DNA of 9,267 bases from Melaminivora alkalimesophila (GCF_000282995.1 NZ_ALEE01000242.1:1-9267), one strand, 5' to 3'; positions 1 to 7,129 are shown, counted from the first letter of the stretch. Notes: generated by a model from the letters alone, not told the origin. Numbers and translations are program-made.

Positions 1-508
1 AGGCCTCAAGCCGCGCCTGGCGCGCAGCGGCCTGTCCAACGTCTACCCGGTGGCCATTGCTCACGAGCGCGACGAACGCATCAAGCGCCTGGCCGGCAAG
101 ATGGACCGGGTGCTGGTCGATGCGCCATGCTCGGGCCTGGGCACGCTGCGGCGCAGCCCCGACCTGAAATGGCGCCAGACACCGCAATCCATCGCCGAGC
201 TGACCCGGCTGCAGGGGGCCATCCTGGCCAGCGCGGCGCGGCTGGTCAAACCGGGCGGGCGGCTGGTCTATGCCACCTGCAGCCTGCTGCCCGACGAGAA
301 CGAAGCCATCGCCCGGGCTTTTGACGCTGAGCAGCGCGAGTTTTCACCTGTGTCAGCGGCCGGGCTGCTGACCCAGGCGCGCGTGGCCGCAGCGCAGGGC
401 CTGACCAGCCAAGCGCAGGACAGCACGCAGGACGGGCGCTTTTTGCGCCTGTGGCCCCATCGGCATGGCATGGACGGCTTCTTCGCGGCCGTGTGGCAGC
501 GACGCTGA
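1..508 (+). CDS. RsmB/NOP-family rRNA (cytosine-5) methyltransferase, C-terminal part
   Basis: The reading frame is open from the left edge (first full codon at position 2) to a TGA at 506-508, so only the last 168 residues are present. Two signatures identify it. The motif DAPCSGLGTLRR (about 118-153) is the PCS motif IV of m5C RNA methyltransferases. YATCSLLPDENE (about 269-304) is motif VI with its TC cysteine. In this family the motif VI cysteine is the nucleophile that attacks cytosine C6, and the motif IV cysteine aids product release. Both cysteines are present, so the domain looks intact. The C-terminus (RFLRLWPHRHGMDGFFAAVWQRR) is the usual family ending. The enzyme acts in the cytoplasm on ribosomal RNA using S-adenosylmethionine. 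RsmB itself modifies 16S C967, but betaproteobacteria carry paralogues and the N-terminal region is missing, so I give no symbol. It appears unrelated to the pilus operon that follows. Confidence 0.93.
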   Translation, partial: GLKPRLARSGLSNVYPVAIAHERDERIKRLAGKMDRVLVDAPCSGLGTLRRSPDLKWRQTPQSIAELTRLQGAILASAARLVKPGGRLVYATCSLLPDENEAIARAFDAEQREFSPVSAAGLLTQARVAAAQGLTSQAQDSTQDGRFLRLWPHRHGMDGFFAAVWQRR

Positions 509-664
509 GGCCGCCGCACCTGGCGGCACGCAAAGCCGCAGAAAAGAGACACGAAGAGGGTGCACCAATGGTTACATCCAGGTCGGACGTGGGCAGTCCT
601 GCTCTATGATGGTTGCGTCGCTCACCCGGGTTTCTCTACTTGCTCGCCCTGCGGATCCGTCACG
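509..664 (+). other. Intergenic/leader region before the pilus operon
   Basis: This is the only sizeable non-coding gap in the window, and its first half looks less GC-biased than the genes on either side. It holds a GC hairpin just after the methyltransferase stop (listed separately). A TATGAT hexamer at 605-610 resembles a sigma-70 -10 box, but the positions 16-18 bases upstream (around 581-588) match TTGACA poorly, and there is no TGn extension. A short open frame starts at ATG 568 and ends at TGA 607-609 (13 codons, MVTSRSDVGSPAL). It is preceded by a purine-rich AGAGGG at 555-560, 7 bases away. If transcription starts from the TATGAT, the start would fall near 617, which leaves a leader of about 48 bases before the TTG at 665 and excludes the 13-codon frame from the transcript. 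The promoter of the operon probably lies in this gap, but no element here is strong. Confidence 0.4.
510..527 (+). terminator. Possible GC hairpin after the methyltransferase gene
   Basis: GCCGCC at 510-515 and GGCGGC at 522-527 form a perfect 6-bp all-GC stem with a 6-base loop, starting 2 bases after the TGA stop. GCGGC at 523-527 could instead pair with GCCGC at 535-539. No run of T follows, so this is not a textbook intrinsic terminator. In DNA this GC-rich, short palindromes also arise by chance. It could weaken read-through or protect the 3' end. Confidence 0.25.
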
Positions 665-1735
665 TTGTCGTCCCTCTACCTGGAACACTTCCGGCTGACC
701 GAGCCGCCCTTTGGCATCACGCCCAACGGACGTTTTTTCTTTGACGGCCAGGCGCGCGGAGCCGTCCTGGATGCCCTGCACCACGCCGTGCTCGACGAGG
801 ACGGGATCATCGTCGTGGTGGGCGAAGTCGGCAGCGGCAAGACCATGCTCAGCCGCATGCTGGCCGAGCGCCTGCCGCGCCCGCAGATCGATCTGGTCTA
901 TCTGGCCAACCCTTCCTTCGGCCCGCGCGAGATCCTGCACTCGCTGATCCAGGACTGGGGGCTGGAGCCGCCCAGCGAGGGCCAGTCCCCGGTGCTGACC
1001 ATCCAGCGTGCGCTGCTCGAGCGCCACGCCCAGGGCCGGCGCGCCGTGGTGCTGATCGACGAGGCGCAGGCCATGCAGCCGGCCTCGCTCGAAGAGATCA
1101 AGCTGCTGTCCAACCTGGAGACCGAGCGCCACAAGCTGCTGCAGATCGTGCTGTTCGGCCAGCCCGAGCTCGATGATCTGCTGGCGCTGCCGGCGCTGCG
1201 CCAGGTGCGCGACAGGGTGGTGCAGCGCTTCGAGCTGCAGCCCCTGGTCGGCCCGGATGCAGCCGCCTATGTCGAGCACCGCCTGCGCCGCGCGGGCTGG
1301 CAGGGCGGGGCGCTGTTCGAGCCGGCGGCGCTGCAGCGGCTGCTGGCGGCCTCGCAGGGGCGCATCCGGGCCATCCACCAGCTGGCCGACAAGGCGCTGC
1401 TGGCGGCGTTCGCCCAGGGCGCGCGCCAGGTCACGCGCGAGCATGTCGGCCGGGCCGTGCAAGAAGTGCAGGCCAGCCGCATCCGGCCCCTGCGCCGTGG
1501 TGCTGTGGCCTGGCTGACTGCGCCGCCGCCCGGCAAGGGCTGGCTGCTGGCCGGCCTGCTGGCGCTGGCGGCGGCGCTGGCGCTCGGTTATCTGCTCGGG
1601 CGCGGCCAGCCCGTGATGTCTTCTTCCGTGGCTGCGGAGCCGGCACTTGTCGCGCCCGTGGCTGTTGCCACTCCTTGCTTGCGGGCCCGCAGTGTCGCTG
1701 CACCGCAGTCTGACCCGTCAGGGCCTCTCTCATGA
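665..1735 (+). CDS. mshM: MshM/ExeA-like AAA ATPase with C-terminal membrane segment
   Basis: This is an AAA ATPase of the ExeA/GspA/MshM family, which energises assembly of a secretin or pilus complex at the inner membrane. From TTG 665 it is 356 residues. The family opening YLEHFRLTEPPFGITP is followed by a variable FFFDG segment, Walker A GEVGSGKT (residues 53-60), Walker B VVLIDE followed by AQ (128-133), a sensor-1-like stretch LLQIVLFGQPEL (158-169) and an arginine-rich RDRVVQRF (182-189). After the ATPase and lid region comes a hydrophobic stretch at about 293-311 that looks like one transmembrane helix, then about 45 residues rich in Ala, Pro and Ser. Vibrio MshM usually stops near 280 residues. 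ExeA has a membrane helix plus a periplasmic peptidoglycan-binding domain, so this looks intermediate: helix present, recognisable wall-binding domain absent. The start is uncertain: the family's initiator Met position is CTC (Leu) here. TTG 665 gives the best match, with only a weak GGAT upstream. GTG 560 is the other in-frame choice. The stop overlaps the next start. Confidence 0.85.
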   Translation: MSSLYLEHFRLTEPPFGITPNGRFFFDGQARGAVLDALHHAVLDEDGIIVVVGEVGSGKTMLSRMLAERLPRPQIDLVYLANPSFGPREILHSLIQDWGLEPPSEGQSPVLTIQRALLERHAQGRRAVVLIDEAQAMQPASLEEIKLLSNLETERHKLLQIVLFGQPELDDLLALPALRQVRDRVVQRFELQPLVGPDAAAYVEHRLRRAGWQGGALFEPAALQRLLAASQGRIRAIHQLADKALLAAFAQGARQVTREHVGRAVQEVQASRIRPLRRGAVAWLTAPPPGKGWLLAGLLALAAALALGYLLGRGQPVMSSSVAAEPALVAPVAVATPCLRARSVAAPQSDPSGPLS

Positions 1736-3555
1736 TGTCTGCCCAGTTCCAGCGCAAACCGCGCCTGGCCGCACGGCCCGTGCTGGCAGCCCTGCTGCTT
1801 GCCAGCCTGGCGGCCTGCACCAGCAGCCCGCCCGCCCCCAATGCGGCGCACCTGCGTCCCAAGGCAACGGCGCCGGGCCAGCCCCCGGCCCTGGTCGATG
1901 CGCCGCTGCTGCCGCCCCCGCCCGGCGCGGCCAGCAGCAGCCACGGCGAGCGCTTCTCGGTCAGCGTGCACAACGTGGACATCCGCAACCTGCTGTTCGC
2001 CATCGCGCGCGACGCGCGGCTGAACCTGGACGTGCACCCCGAGCTGGCCGGCACGGTGAGCATGAATGCCATCGACCAGACGCTGCCCGAAATCCTCGAC
2101 CGCGCGGCCCTGCAGGTCAACATGCGCTACGAGATGGAGGGGCGCAACCTGTTCGTCATGCCCGACTCGCCCGTGCTGCGCCACTACCGCGTGGACTACC
2201 TGAACCTGGCGCGCGAGTCGCAAAGCGCCATGTCGGCCAGCACCAGCATCGGCCGCGCAGGCAGCGGCGGTGGCGGGGAGGGCAACAGCTCCACCAGCCG
2301 GCTGTCCAACACCTCGCAAAACCGTTTCTGGGAGACGCTCACGCAAAACATCCGCGACCTGCTGCGCGAGACCGACAAGCTGCTGCCCGAGGGCGCCGAA
2401 GCGGCTGCAGTGCCGCAACCCGCCATGCCAGCAACGCCCGGGGGGGCCGCTCCCGCCGTGCCGGCCCCGGTGCCGGCGCGCTTTCGCGAATCGGCCTCGG
2501 TCATCGCCAATCCGGAGACCGGCGTGGTCTCGGTGCGCGCCACCTACCGCCAGCACATGCGCGTGCGCGAGTTCGTCGACCGCGTCATGAAAAGCGCCGG
2601 TCGCCAGGTCATGATCGAGGCCACCATCGTCGAGGTCAACCTGTCCGACGACTACCAGCAGGGCATCAACTGGACGTTGCTGCGCAACGGCCTGCCGCTG
2701 CTGCAGATCGGGCCGGCGGGTGGCTCCATGCCGTCGGGCGTGCCGGTCAGCGGGATCATCCCGAGCATGAGCCAGATCACGCCCACCTACACGCGCATCG
2801 GCAATGTCAATGCCATGCAGCTCAACGTGGCGCTGCGCCTGCTGGAGTCGTTTGGCAACACCAAGGTGCTCTCCAGTCCCAAGATCAGTGCACTCAACAA
2901 CCAGGCGGCCATGCTCAAGGTGACCGAGGACCTGGTGTATTTCACGCTCACTGCCAACTACACCGCCGGCACCCAGGGCAGCGCCCCGGTGTTCAATTTG
3001 ACATCCACGCCCAACAGCGTCTCGGTCGGCCTGGTCATGAGCGTCATGCCGCTGATCGGCGAGGGCGACGAGGTCACGCTGGTGCTGCGCCCCACGCTGT
3101 CGCGTGTGGTCGGCTATGCCGAGGACCCGGCCGTGCCGATCTATCTGGCCATGGCGCGCGCCGACAAGATGAACCTGGCCGAGGTCAGCAGCCGCATCCC
3201 GCAAATTCAGACACGCGAGATGGAGTCCGTCATCAAGGTGCGCTCGGGCGACACGGCGGTGCTGGGCGGGCTGATGCGCGACGACGTGTCGACCAGCACT
3301 GACCAGACGCCTTATGTGGGCAGCGTGCCGGTGCTGGGCGAACTGTTCAAGTACCGCAAGAAGTCCAGCAGCAAGAGCGAGCTGGTCATCTTCCTGCGGC
3401 CCACGGTGGTCACCAGTGCCAGCCTGGGCGGCGATCTGCAGGCGTTCGAGCCGCACTTGACAGAGGCCCTGCGCCCGCTGCCCGAGCGCATGCCACTGGC
3501 GTCGCCCTACGACGCCGATCCTCTGTCCCAGGCAGACCCGGGGAGGCGGCCATGA
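1732..3555 (+). CDS. mshL: MshL-like outer-membrane secretin lipoprotein
   Basis: This 607-residue secretin of the GspD/PilQ/MshL group would form the multimeric outer-membrane channel of the pilus. A basic N-terminus (RKPRLAARP), a hydrophobic stretch and the lipobox LAAC place lipidated Cys at residue 29. Residue +2 is Thr, not Asp, which is consistent with outer-membrane sorting. A Pro-rich linker precedes a secretin/TonB short N-terminal (STN) domain at about 74-145 (FSVSVHNVDIRNLLFAIARD). A Ser/Gly-rich stretch at about 166-195 is typical of MshL proteins. An N-domain at about 247-310 (RQVMIEATIVEVNL) leads into the secretin core at about 361-560, with VLSSPKISALNNQ, a central hydrophobic VGLVMSVMPLIGEG and the signature VPVLGELFKYRKKSSSKSELVIFLRPT, split by ordinary spacing. 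ATG 1732 overlaps the upstream stop as ATGA. A second ATG follows at 1735, and AGGG lies at 1720-1723. The Vibrio order has mshL before mshM; here it is reversed. Confidence 0.93.
   Translation: MMSAQFQRKPRLAARPVLAALLLASLAACTSSPPAPNAAHLRPKATAPGQPPALVDAPLLPPPPGAASSSHGERFSVSVHNVDIRNLLFAIARDARLNLDVHPELAGTVSMNAIDQTLPEILDRAALQVNMRYEMEGRNLFVMPDSPVLRHYRVDYLNLARESQSAMSASTSIGRAGSGGGGEGNSSTSRLSNTSQNRFWETLTQNIRDLLRETDKLLPEGAEAAAVPQPAMPATPGGAAPAVPAPVPARFRESASVIANPETGVVSVRATYRQHMRVREFVDRVMKSAGRQVMIEATIVEVNLSDDYQQGINWTLLRNGLPLLQIGPAGGSMPSGVPVSGIIPSMSQITPTYTRIGNVNAMQLNVALRLLESFGNTKVLSSPKISALNNQAAMLKVTEDLVYFTLTANYTAGTQGSAPVFNLTSTPNSVSVGLVMSVMPLIGEGDEVTLVLRPTLSRVVGYAEDPAVPIYLAMARADKMNLAEVSSRIPQIQTREMESVIKVRSGDTAVLGGLMRDDVSTSTDQTPYVGSVPVLGELFKYRKKSSSKSELVIFLRPTVVTSASLGGDLQAFEPHLTEALRPLPERMPLASPYDADPLSQADPGRRP
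3541..3546 (+). promoter_or_regulatory. Strong ribosome binding site for the TPR protein
   Basis: GGGAGG ends 5 bases before ATG 3552. It is the best Shine-Dalgarno match in the window and lies inside the end of the secretin gene. It supports the overlapping ATGA as the real start. Confidence 0.7.
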
Positions 3556-5396
3556 GCCTGCTACTGGAGGCGCTGCGGCGCAATCCCGAGCGCAGCCCCC
3601 CAGGGGCGGCAGCTGCCCCTTCCCCGGTCGAACCTTCCACGGTCGAATCTTCCCCGGCCCAGGCCCCTTCAGCCGGCGCGGACCTGCTGGCCGGCGCGGG
3701 CCTGTCGCTGGAGCCCATGGAGGCGCCGCCGCAAATCCAGCAGGAGTCGGATGCGCAGGCTGCGCCGACCAGCCCCGCCTTGAGTGCCGAGGGACGTGCC
3801 GAAGGACAGACGCGGCCGCCTCGGGCCGGCAGTCTGCAGAATGCGGGTCACGCAAGTGATGCAGCCGCCTTGGCCGTGCCGCCCGCCCCCCAGGCTGCGC
3901 CGCAGAATCTGCCCGACAGGACTGCTGCTGCCGACGAGCGGCCTGCGTCGCCGGTGCAGGTGGGCCCTGCGGCGACTGCTGCAGAACCTGCGTTTGCGGA
4001 TGAGGTGCCCTCGTCTCCGCCTCCGCCTCCGCCTCCGCCTCCCCGCCAGCCCGTCCATGCCGTGCCGGTGCAGGCGCCGCCTGCCCAGGCGGCAGCTTCG
4101 GACGGGCCCGCTCCCCCCGTCGTCCCCGTGCCGGGGCAGCCACTGCGGCCGGCATTATCAGGAGCCACGGCCGGACTGCGCCCCGATGCGGCACGCGAAG
4201 CCGCGCAAACCATGGTGGGCAACGGCGGCGCCTCGGGTGCCCGCACTGCAGCCGCTCAGCGCACCCGTGGCCGGCGCCTGGTGGTGGGCTTGCTGGGGGG
4301 GCTGACCCTGGCGGTGCTGACGTGGCTGGGCTGGCAATACTGGCTGACCTTGCAGACCCCATCATTGCTGGCCCCCGGCCTGGCAGACGCGGCCTCTCAG
4401 GCCCCCGCCGCTGTCGCACAGGCGCCCGAATCGACCGAGACGCCCCAGGTGCCGCAAGAAGCTGTCGAGGCAGGGCAGGCGCAGGCAGCCGAAGACGCTC
4501 CGCACATGGAAGCAGTGCTGCCTGACGCCCAGGCCGCAGCCGTCGCGCCGCCTCCGGATGCTTCGGGCGCGGCCACTGCCCACGCCCCGCTGCCGACTCC
4601 GGTCCAGCAGGCAGCCACCCCCCGGACTGCAGCCGCGCAGGCGTCTGCGCCCGTATCCGCACCGATGCCTGCACCCGTACCCGCCCCGGCGCCAGCGTCG
4701 GTGCCTACACCCCCTGCTGCAGCTACCGGTCCCGCCGCTGTGGTGGCGCAGCCATCCAGGCAGGCTCACCGCGCCAATAACGCAGCCGGCTCGGACGCAG
4801 CAGACGCGGTGGAGGTCAGCCGCTCGCACGCACCCGCGCAGCTCGAGGAGGCTTGGTCGGCGCTGCAGCAAGGCGACCTCAGGCGCGCCCAGCAACGCTA
4901 CCGGGAGGTCCTGGCCGAACGCCCGGACGACGCTGATGCCGCCCTGGGCATGGCCGTGGTGCTGCACCGCCAGGGCCGCAGCGACGAGGCCTGGCAGGCG
5001 TACCAGCGCAGTCTGCAGCTGTGGCCGGGCAACGAGACGGCACGCCTGGGTTCGCTGGCGCTGCTGGCGCAGTCCGACCCGGCGCAGGCCGAGAGCCGCC
5101 TGCGCGAATGGACCGAGCGCCAGCCGCGCGACGCAGCAGCGCACAGTGCGCTGGGCCAACTCCTGGGCCGTCAGGGCCGCTGGCCCGAGGCGCTGGGGCC
5201 GCTGACCCAGGCGCAGCAACTGGCGCCCGCCGGCGCCGCCCAGGCCTACAACCTGGCCGTGGCCCTGGACCAGCTGCAGCGCCCGCTGGAGGCCATGCGT
5301 CTGTACCACCAGGCGCTGCAGCTGGGCGCCAGCGGCTCCGTGGCCCGGGCGGCGCAGCAGCGCATGGGCGAGCTGCAGGAGCTCGACCAGCCATGA
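3552..5396 (+). CDS. mshN: Pro/Ala-rich single-pass TPR protein in the MshN position
   Basis: This is a 614-residue inner-membrane protein with a TPR tail. The start MSLLLEALRR resembles the short conserved N-terminus of GspB/MshN-type secretion accessory proteins. Next comes a low-complexity region to about 240, rich in Pro, Ala and Gln, with nine consecutive prolines at 156-164. One transmembrane helix lies at about 243-266 (LVVGLLGGLTLAVLTWLG), then a second Pro/Ala-rich stretch to about 425 with alternating Pro-Ala at 367-388. The C-terminus (about 428-605) contains around four to five tetratricopeptide-like helical pairs, such as EAWSALQQGDLRRAQQRYREVL and ALGMAVVLHRQGRSDEAWQA. Basic residues (RTRGRR) just before the helix suggest the N-terminus is cytoplasmic and the TPR domain periplasmic, where TPRs usually mediate protein contacts. 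It lies between mshL and mshE, as mshN does. The name rests mainly on position, the N-terminal motif and the TPRs; Pro/Ala regions cannot be compared by eye. It overlaps both neighbours by ATGA. Confidence 0.8.
   Translation: MSLLLEALRRNPERSPPGAAAAPSPVEPSTVESSPAQAPSAGADLLAGAGLSLEPMEAPPQIQQESDAQAAPTSPALSAEGRAEGQTRPPRAGSLQNAGHASDAAALAVPPAPQAAPQNLPDRTAAADERPASPVQVGPAATAAEPAFADEVPSSPPPPPPPPPRQPVHAVPVQAPPAQAAASDGPAPPVVPVPGQPLRPALSGATAGLRPDAAREAAQTMVGNGGASGARTAAAQRTRGRRLVVGLLGGLTLAVLTWLGWQYWLTLQTPSLLAPGLADAASQAPAAVAQAPESTETPQVPQEAVEAGQAQAAEDAPHMEAVLPDAQAAAVAPPPDASGAATAHAPLPTPVQQAATPRTAAAQASAPVSAPMPAPVPAPAPASVPTPPAAATGPAAVVAQPSRQAHRANNAAGSDAADAVEVSRSHAPAQLEEAWSALQQGDLRRAQQRYREVLAERPDDADAALGMAVVLHRQGRSDEAWQAYQRSLQLWPGNETARLGSLALLAQSDPAQAESRLREWTERQPRDAAAHSALGQLLGRQGRWPEALGPLTQAQQLAPAGAAQAYNLAVALDQLQRPLEAMRLYHQALQLGASGSVARAAQQRMGELQELDQP
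4015..4043 (+). repeat. CTCCGC hexanucleotide repeat encoding a nine-proline run
   Basis: Four perfect tandem copies of CTCCGC span 4015-4038, and a partial copy continues to 4042. In frame they read as alternating CCG and CCT proline codons, giving Pro156-Pro164 of the TPR protein. The unit is six bases, so gain or loss of a copy changes length by two prolines without breaking the frame. A run of nine prolines would be expected to need elongation factor P for efficient translation. Confidence 0.9.
5377..5381 (+). promoter_or_regulatory. Ribosome binding site for the assembly ATPase
   Basis: AGGAG lies 11 bases before ATG 5393, inside the end of the TPR gene. Its position selects this start over longer upstream alternatives in the same frame, which would overlap the TPR gene by hundreds of bases. 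Confidence 0.55.
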
Positions 5397-7129
5397 GCAC
5401 CGCCGCCCCCGCTTCGCCGAGCACCGCGCCGCGCCCGCCGATGCGCCTGGGCGAGCGGCTGCAGCACATGGGCCTGGTCTCGGCCGACCAGATCCAGATC
5501 GCTCTCCTGGAGCAGAAAAAGACCGGCACGCAGCTGGGCGACGCGCTGATCGCCCTGGGCTTCGTGACCGAGGACGCCATGCGTGAGGCGCTGGGCCAGA
5601 CGCTGGGCCAGCAGACCATCGAGCTGAGTGCAGTGCTGGCCGACCCGCAAGCGCTGGCGCGTGTGCCCAAGGCCATGGCGCTGCGCTTTCAGGTCTTTCC
5701 GGTGTCCTTCCAGGCCGACACCCAGCAGCTCGTGCTGGCCAGCCCCAAGCCCAACGACATCATCGCCGCCGACCAGATTCGCGCCCATGTCGGCGTGGGC
5801 GTGACCATCATCTGGCGCCTGGCCAGCGCCGCCGAGGTGCTGTCGGCCATCGACCAGTTCTATGGCTACGAGCTGTCGATCGACGGCATCATCCACGAGA
5901 TCGAGACCGGCCAGCTGGATGTGGCCTCGCTCGCCCAGGGCCAGGGCGGCTACAGCCACCCGGTGGTGCGGCTGGTCGATGCGCTGCTGTCGGACGCGGT
6001 GCACAAGCTGGCGTCCGACATCCACTTCGAGCCCGAGGGGCAGTTTCTGCGCATCCGCTACCGCATCGACGGCGTGCTGCGCCAGGTGCGCGTGCTGCAC
6101 GGGCGCTACTGGAACGCCATGCTGGTGCGCCTCAAGCTCCTGGCCGGCATGAACATCGCCGAGAGCCGCGCGCCGCAGGACGGGCGCGTGTCGCTGTCCA
6201 TCAGCGCGAGGAGCGTGGACTTTCGCGCCGCCGTGCAGCCCACCATCCACGGCGAGAATTTCGTGCTGCGCGTGCTGGACGCCAAGCGCGGCATCGTCGA
6301 ATACCGCCAGCTGGGCCTGACCGATGAGCAGTACTACCTGCTGGACCTGATGCTGGCGCGCCCGGAGGGCATCATCCTGGTCACCGGCCCGACCGGCTCG
6401 GGCAAGACCACCACGCTGTACTCGGTGCTCAATCACCTGAACGACGAGAGCGTCAATATCATGACGCTGGAAGACCCGGTGGAGTACCCGATCACGCGCA
6501 TCCGCCAGACCTCGATCTCGGACGGCAGCAAGATCGATTTCTCCGCCGGTGTGCGCTCGCTGATGCGCCAGGACCCGGACATCATTCTGGTCGGCGAGGT
6601 GCGCGACAAGGACACGGCCGAGATGGCGTTTCGCGCTGCCATGACCGGCCACCAGGTGTTTTCCACGCTGCACACCAACTCGGCGCTGCGCAGCTTCCAG
6701 CGCATCAAGGATCTGGGCGTCTCGCCCGAGGTCATGGCCGGCAACATCATCGGCATCATTGCCCAGCGCCTGGTGCGCCGCGTGTGCCGGCACTGCCGCC
6801 AGCCCCTGCAGGTGCAGGACGGCAGCGCCGAGGCGCTCCTGATGGGCGCGCAGGCCGTGGGCGCCACGGTGTACCGCGCGCATCCCGGCGGCTGTGAGGC
6901 CTGCGGCTTTCAGGGCTACCGCGGGCGGCTGGCCATCATGGAGTTGCTGCGCATGGACGCGGCGCTCGATGAACTCATCACGCGCAACGCCACCATCGGC
7001 GAGCTGACCGCGCATGCGCGCGCCAGCGGCTTCGTGCCCATGGCCGACGATGGCCTGCGCCGGGTGCTCGAGGGCATCACCACCGTCGAGGAAATCGGCC
7101 GCGTGGTGGACCTGACGGCACGCCTGTAG
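5393..7129 (+). CDS. mshE: MshE-like GspE/PilB assembly ATPase with a cyclic-di-GMP-type N-terminal domain
   Basis: This is the cytoplasmic hexameric ATPase that drives pilus polymerisation, 578 residues from ATG 5393. The N-terminal MshEN-type domain has one good copy of the pattern RLGxxLxxxG...Q at residues 18-41 (R18, L19, G20, L23, G27, L38, Q41). After exactly five residues comes a second copy at 47-70 with LG, L and G kept but Thr in place of the final Gln. MshEN pairs of this kind bind cyclic-di-GMP. The catalytic half shows Walker A GPTGSGKTT (332-340), an Asp box TLEDPVEYP (358-366), Walker B DIILVGEVRD (396-405) and a His box TGHQVFSTLHTN (418-429). A four-cysteine zinc-type site follows (C465, C468, C501, C504), and RAPQDGR (259-265) is typical of the family. 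The start matches a 4-base overlap with the previous gene and has an SD. An in-frame extension upstream translates as Ala/Gly/Pro-rich text from the TPR gene's other frame and is not real. Confidence 0.95.
   Translation: MSTAAPASPSTAPRPPMRLGERLQHMGLVSADQIQIALLEQKKTGTQLGDALIALGFVTEDAMREALGQTLGQQTIELSAVLADPQALARVPKAMALRFQVFPVSFQADTQQLVLASPKPNDIIAADQIRAHVGVGVTIIWRLASAAEVLSAIDQFYGYELSIDGIIHEIETGQLDVASLAQGQGGYSHPVVRLVDALLSDAVHKLASDIHFEPEGQFLRIRYRIDGVLRQVRVLHGRYWNAMLVRLKLLAGMNIAESRAPQDGRVSLSISARSVDFRAAVQPTIHGENFVLRVLDAKRGIVEYRQLGLTDEQYYLLDLMLARPEGIILVTGPTGSGKTTTLYSVLNHLNDESVNIMTLEDPVEYPITRIRQTSISDGSKIDFSAGVRSLMRQDPDIILVGEVRDKDTAEMAFRAAMTGHQVFSTLHTNSALRSFQRIKDLGVSPEVMAGNIIGIIAQRLVRRVCRHCRQPLQVQDGSAEALLMGAQAVGATVYRAHPGGCEACGFQGYRGRLAIMELLRMDAALDELITRNATIGELTAHARASGFVPMADDGLRRVLEGITTVEEIGRVVDLTARL

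Noticed and set aside
511..545. A sigma-54-type -24/-12 promoter (TGGC...GC) after the methyltransferase gene.
   Set aside because: The spacing and the -12 element do not match TGGCAC-N5-TTGCW; it is a chance GC-rich match.
2998..3003. A perfect TTGACA inside the secretin gene, as a possible internal promoter.
   Set aside because: No TATAAT-like hexamer lies 16-18 bases downstream; the sequence there is CTCGGT-like.
3457..3462. A second perfect TTGACA near the end of the secretin gene.
   Set aside because: The region about 17 bases downstream is GC-rich (GCCCGAGCG-like), with no plausible -10 box.
1588..4674. A minus-strand open frame of over 1000 codons antisense to the secretin and TPR genes.
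   Set aside because: Its translation is Arg/Ala/Gly/His-rich with no motif, and it mirrors the codon pattern of the plus-strand genes. Long antisense frames are expected in DNA this GC-rich.
4630..4720. Proline-alanine repeat DNA considered as a tandem repeat array or CRISPR-like structure.
   Set aside because: The similarity is at the amino-acid level (alternating Pro-Ala); the DNA units vary and there are no spacers.
5021..5392. A longer start for the assembly ATPase, extending about 124 codons upstream into the TPR gene.
   Set aside because: The extension is Ala/Gly/Pro/Arg filler from the wrong frame of the TPR repeats; ATG 5393 has an SD and the expected ATGA overlap.
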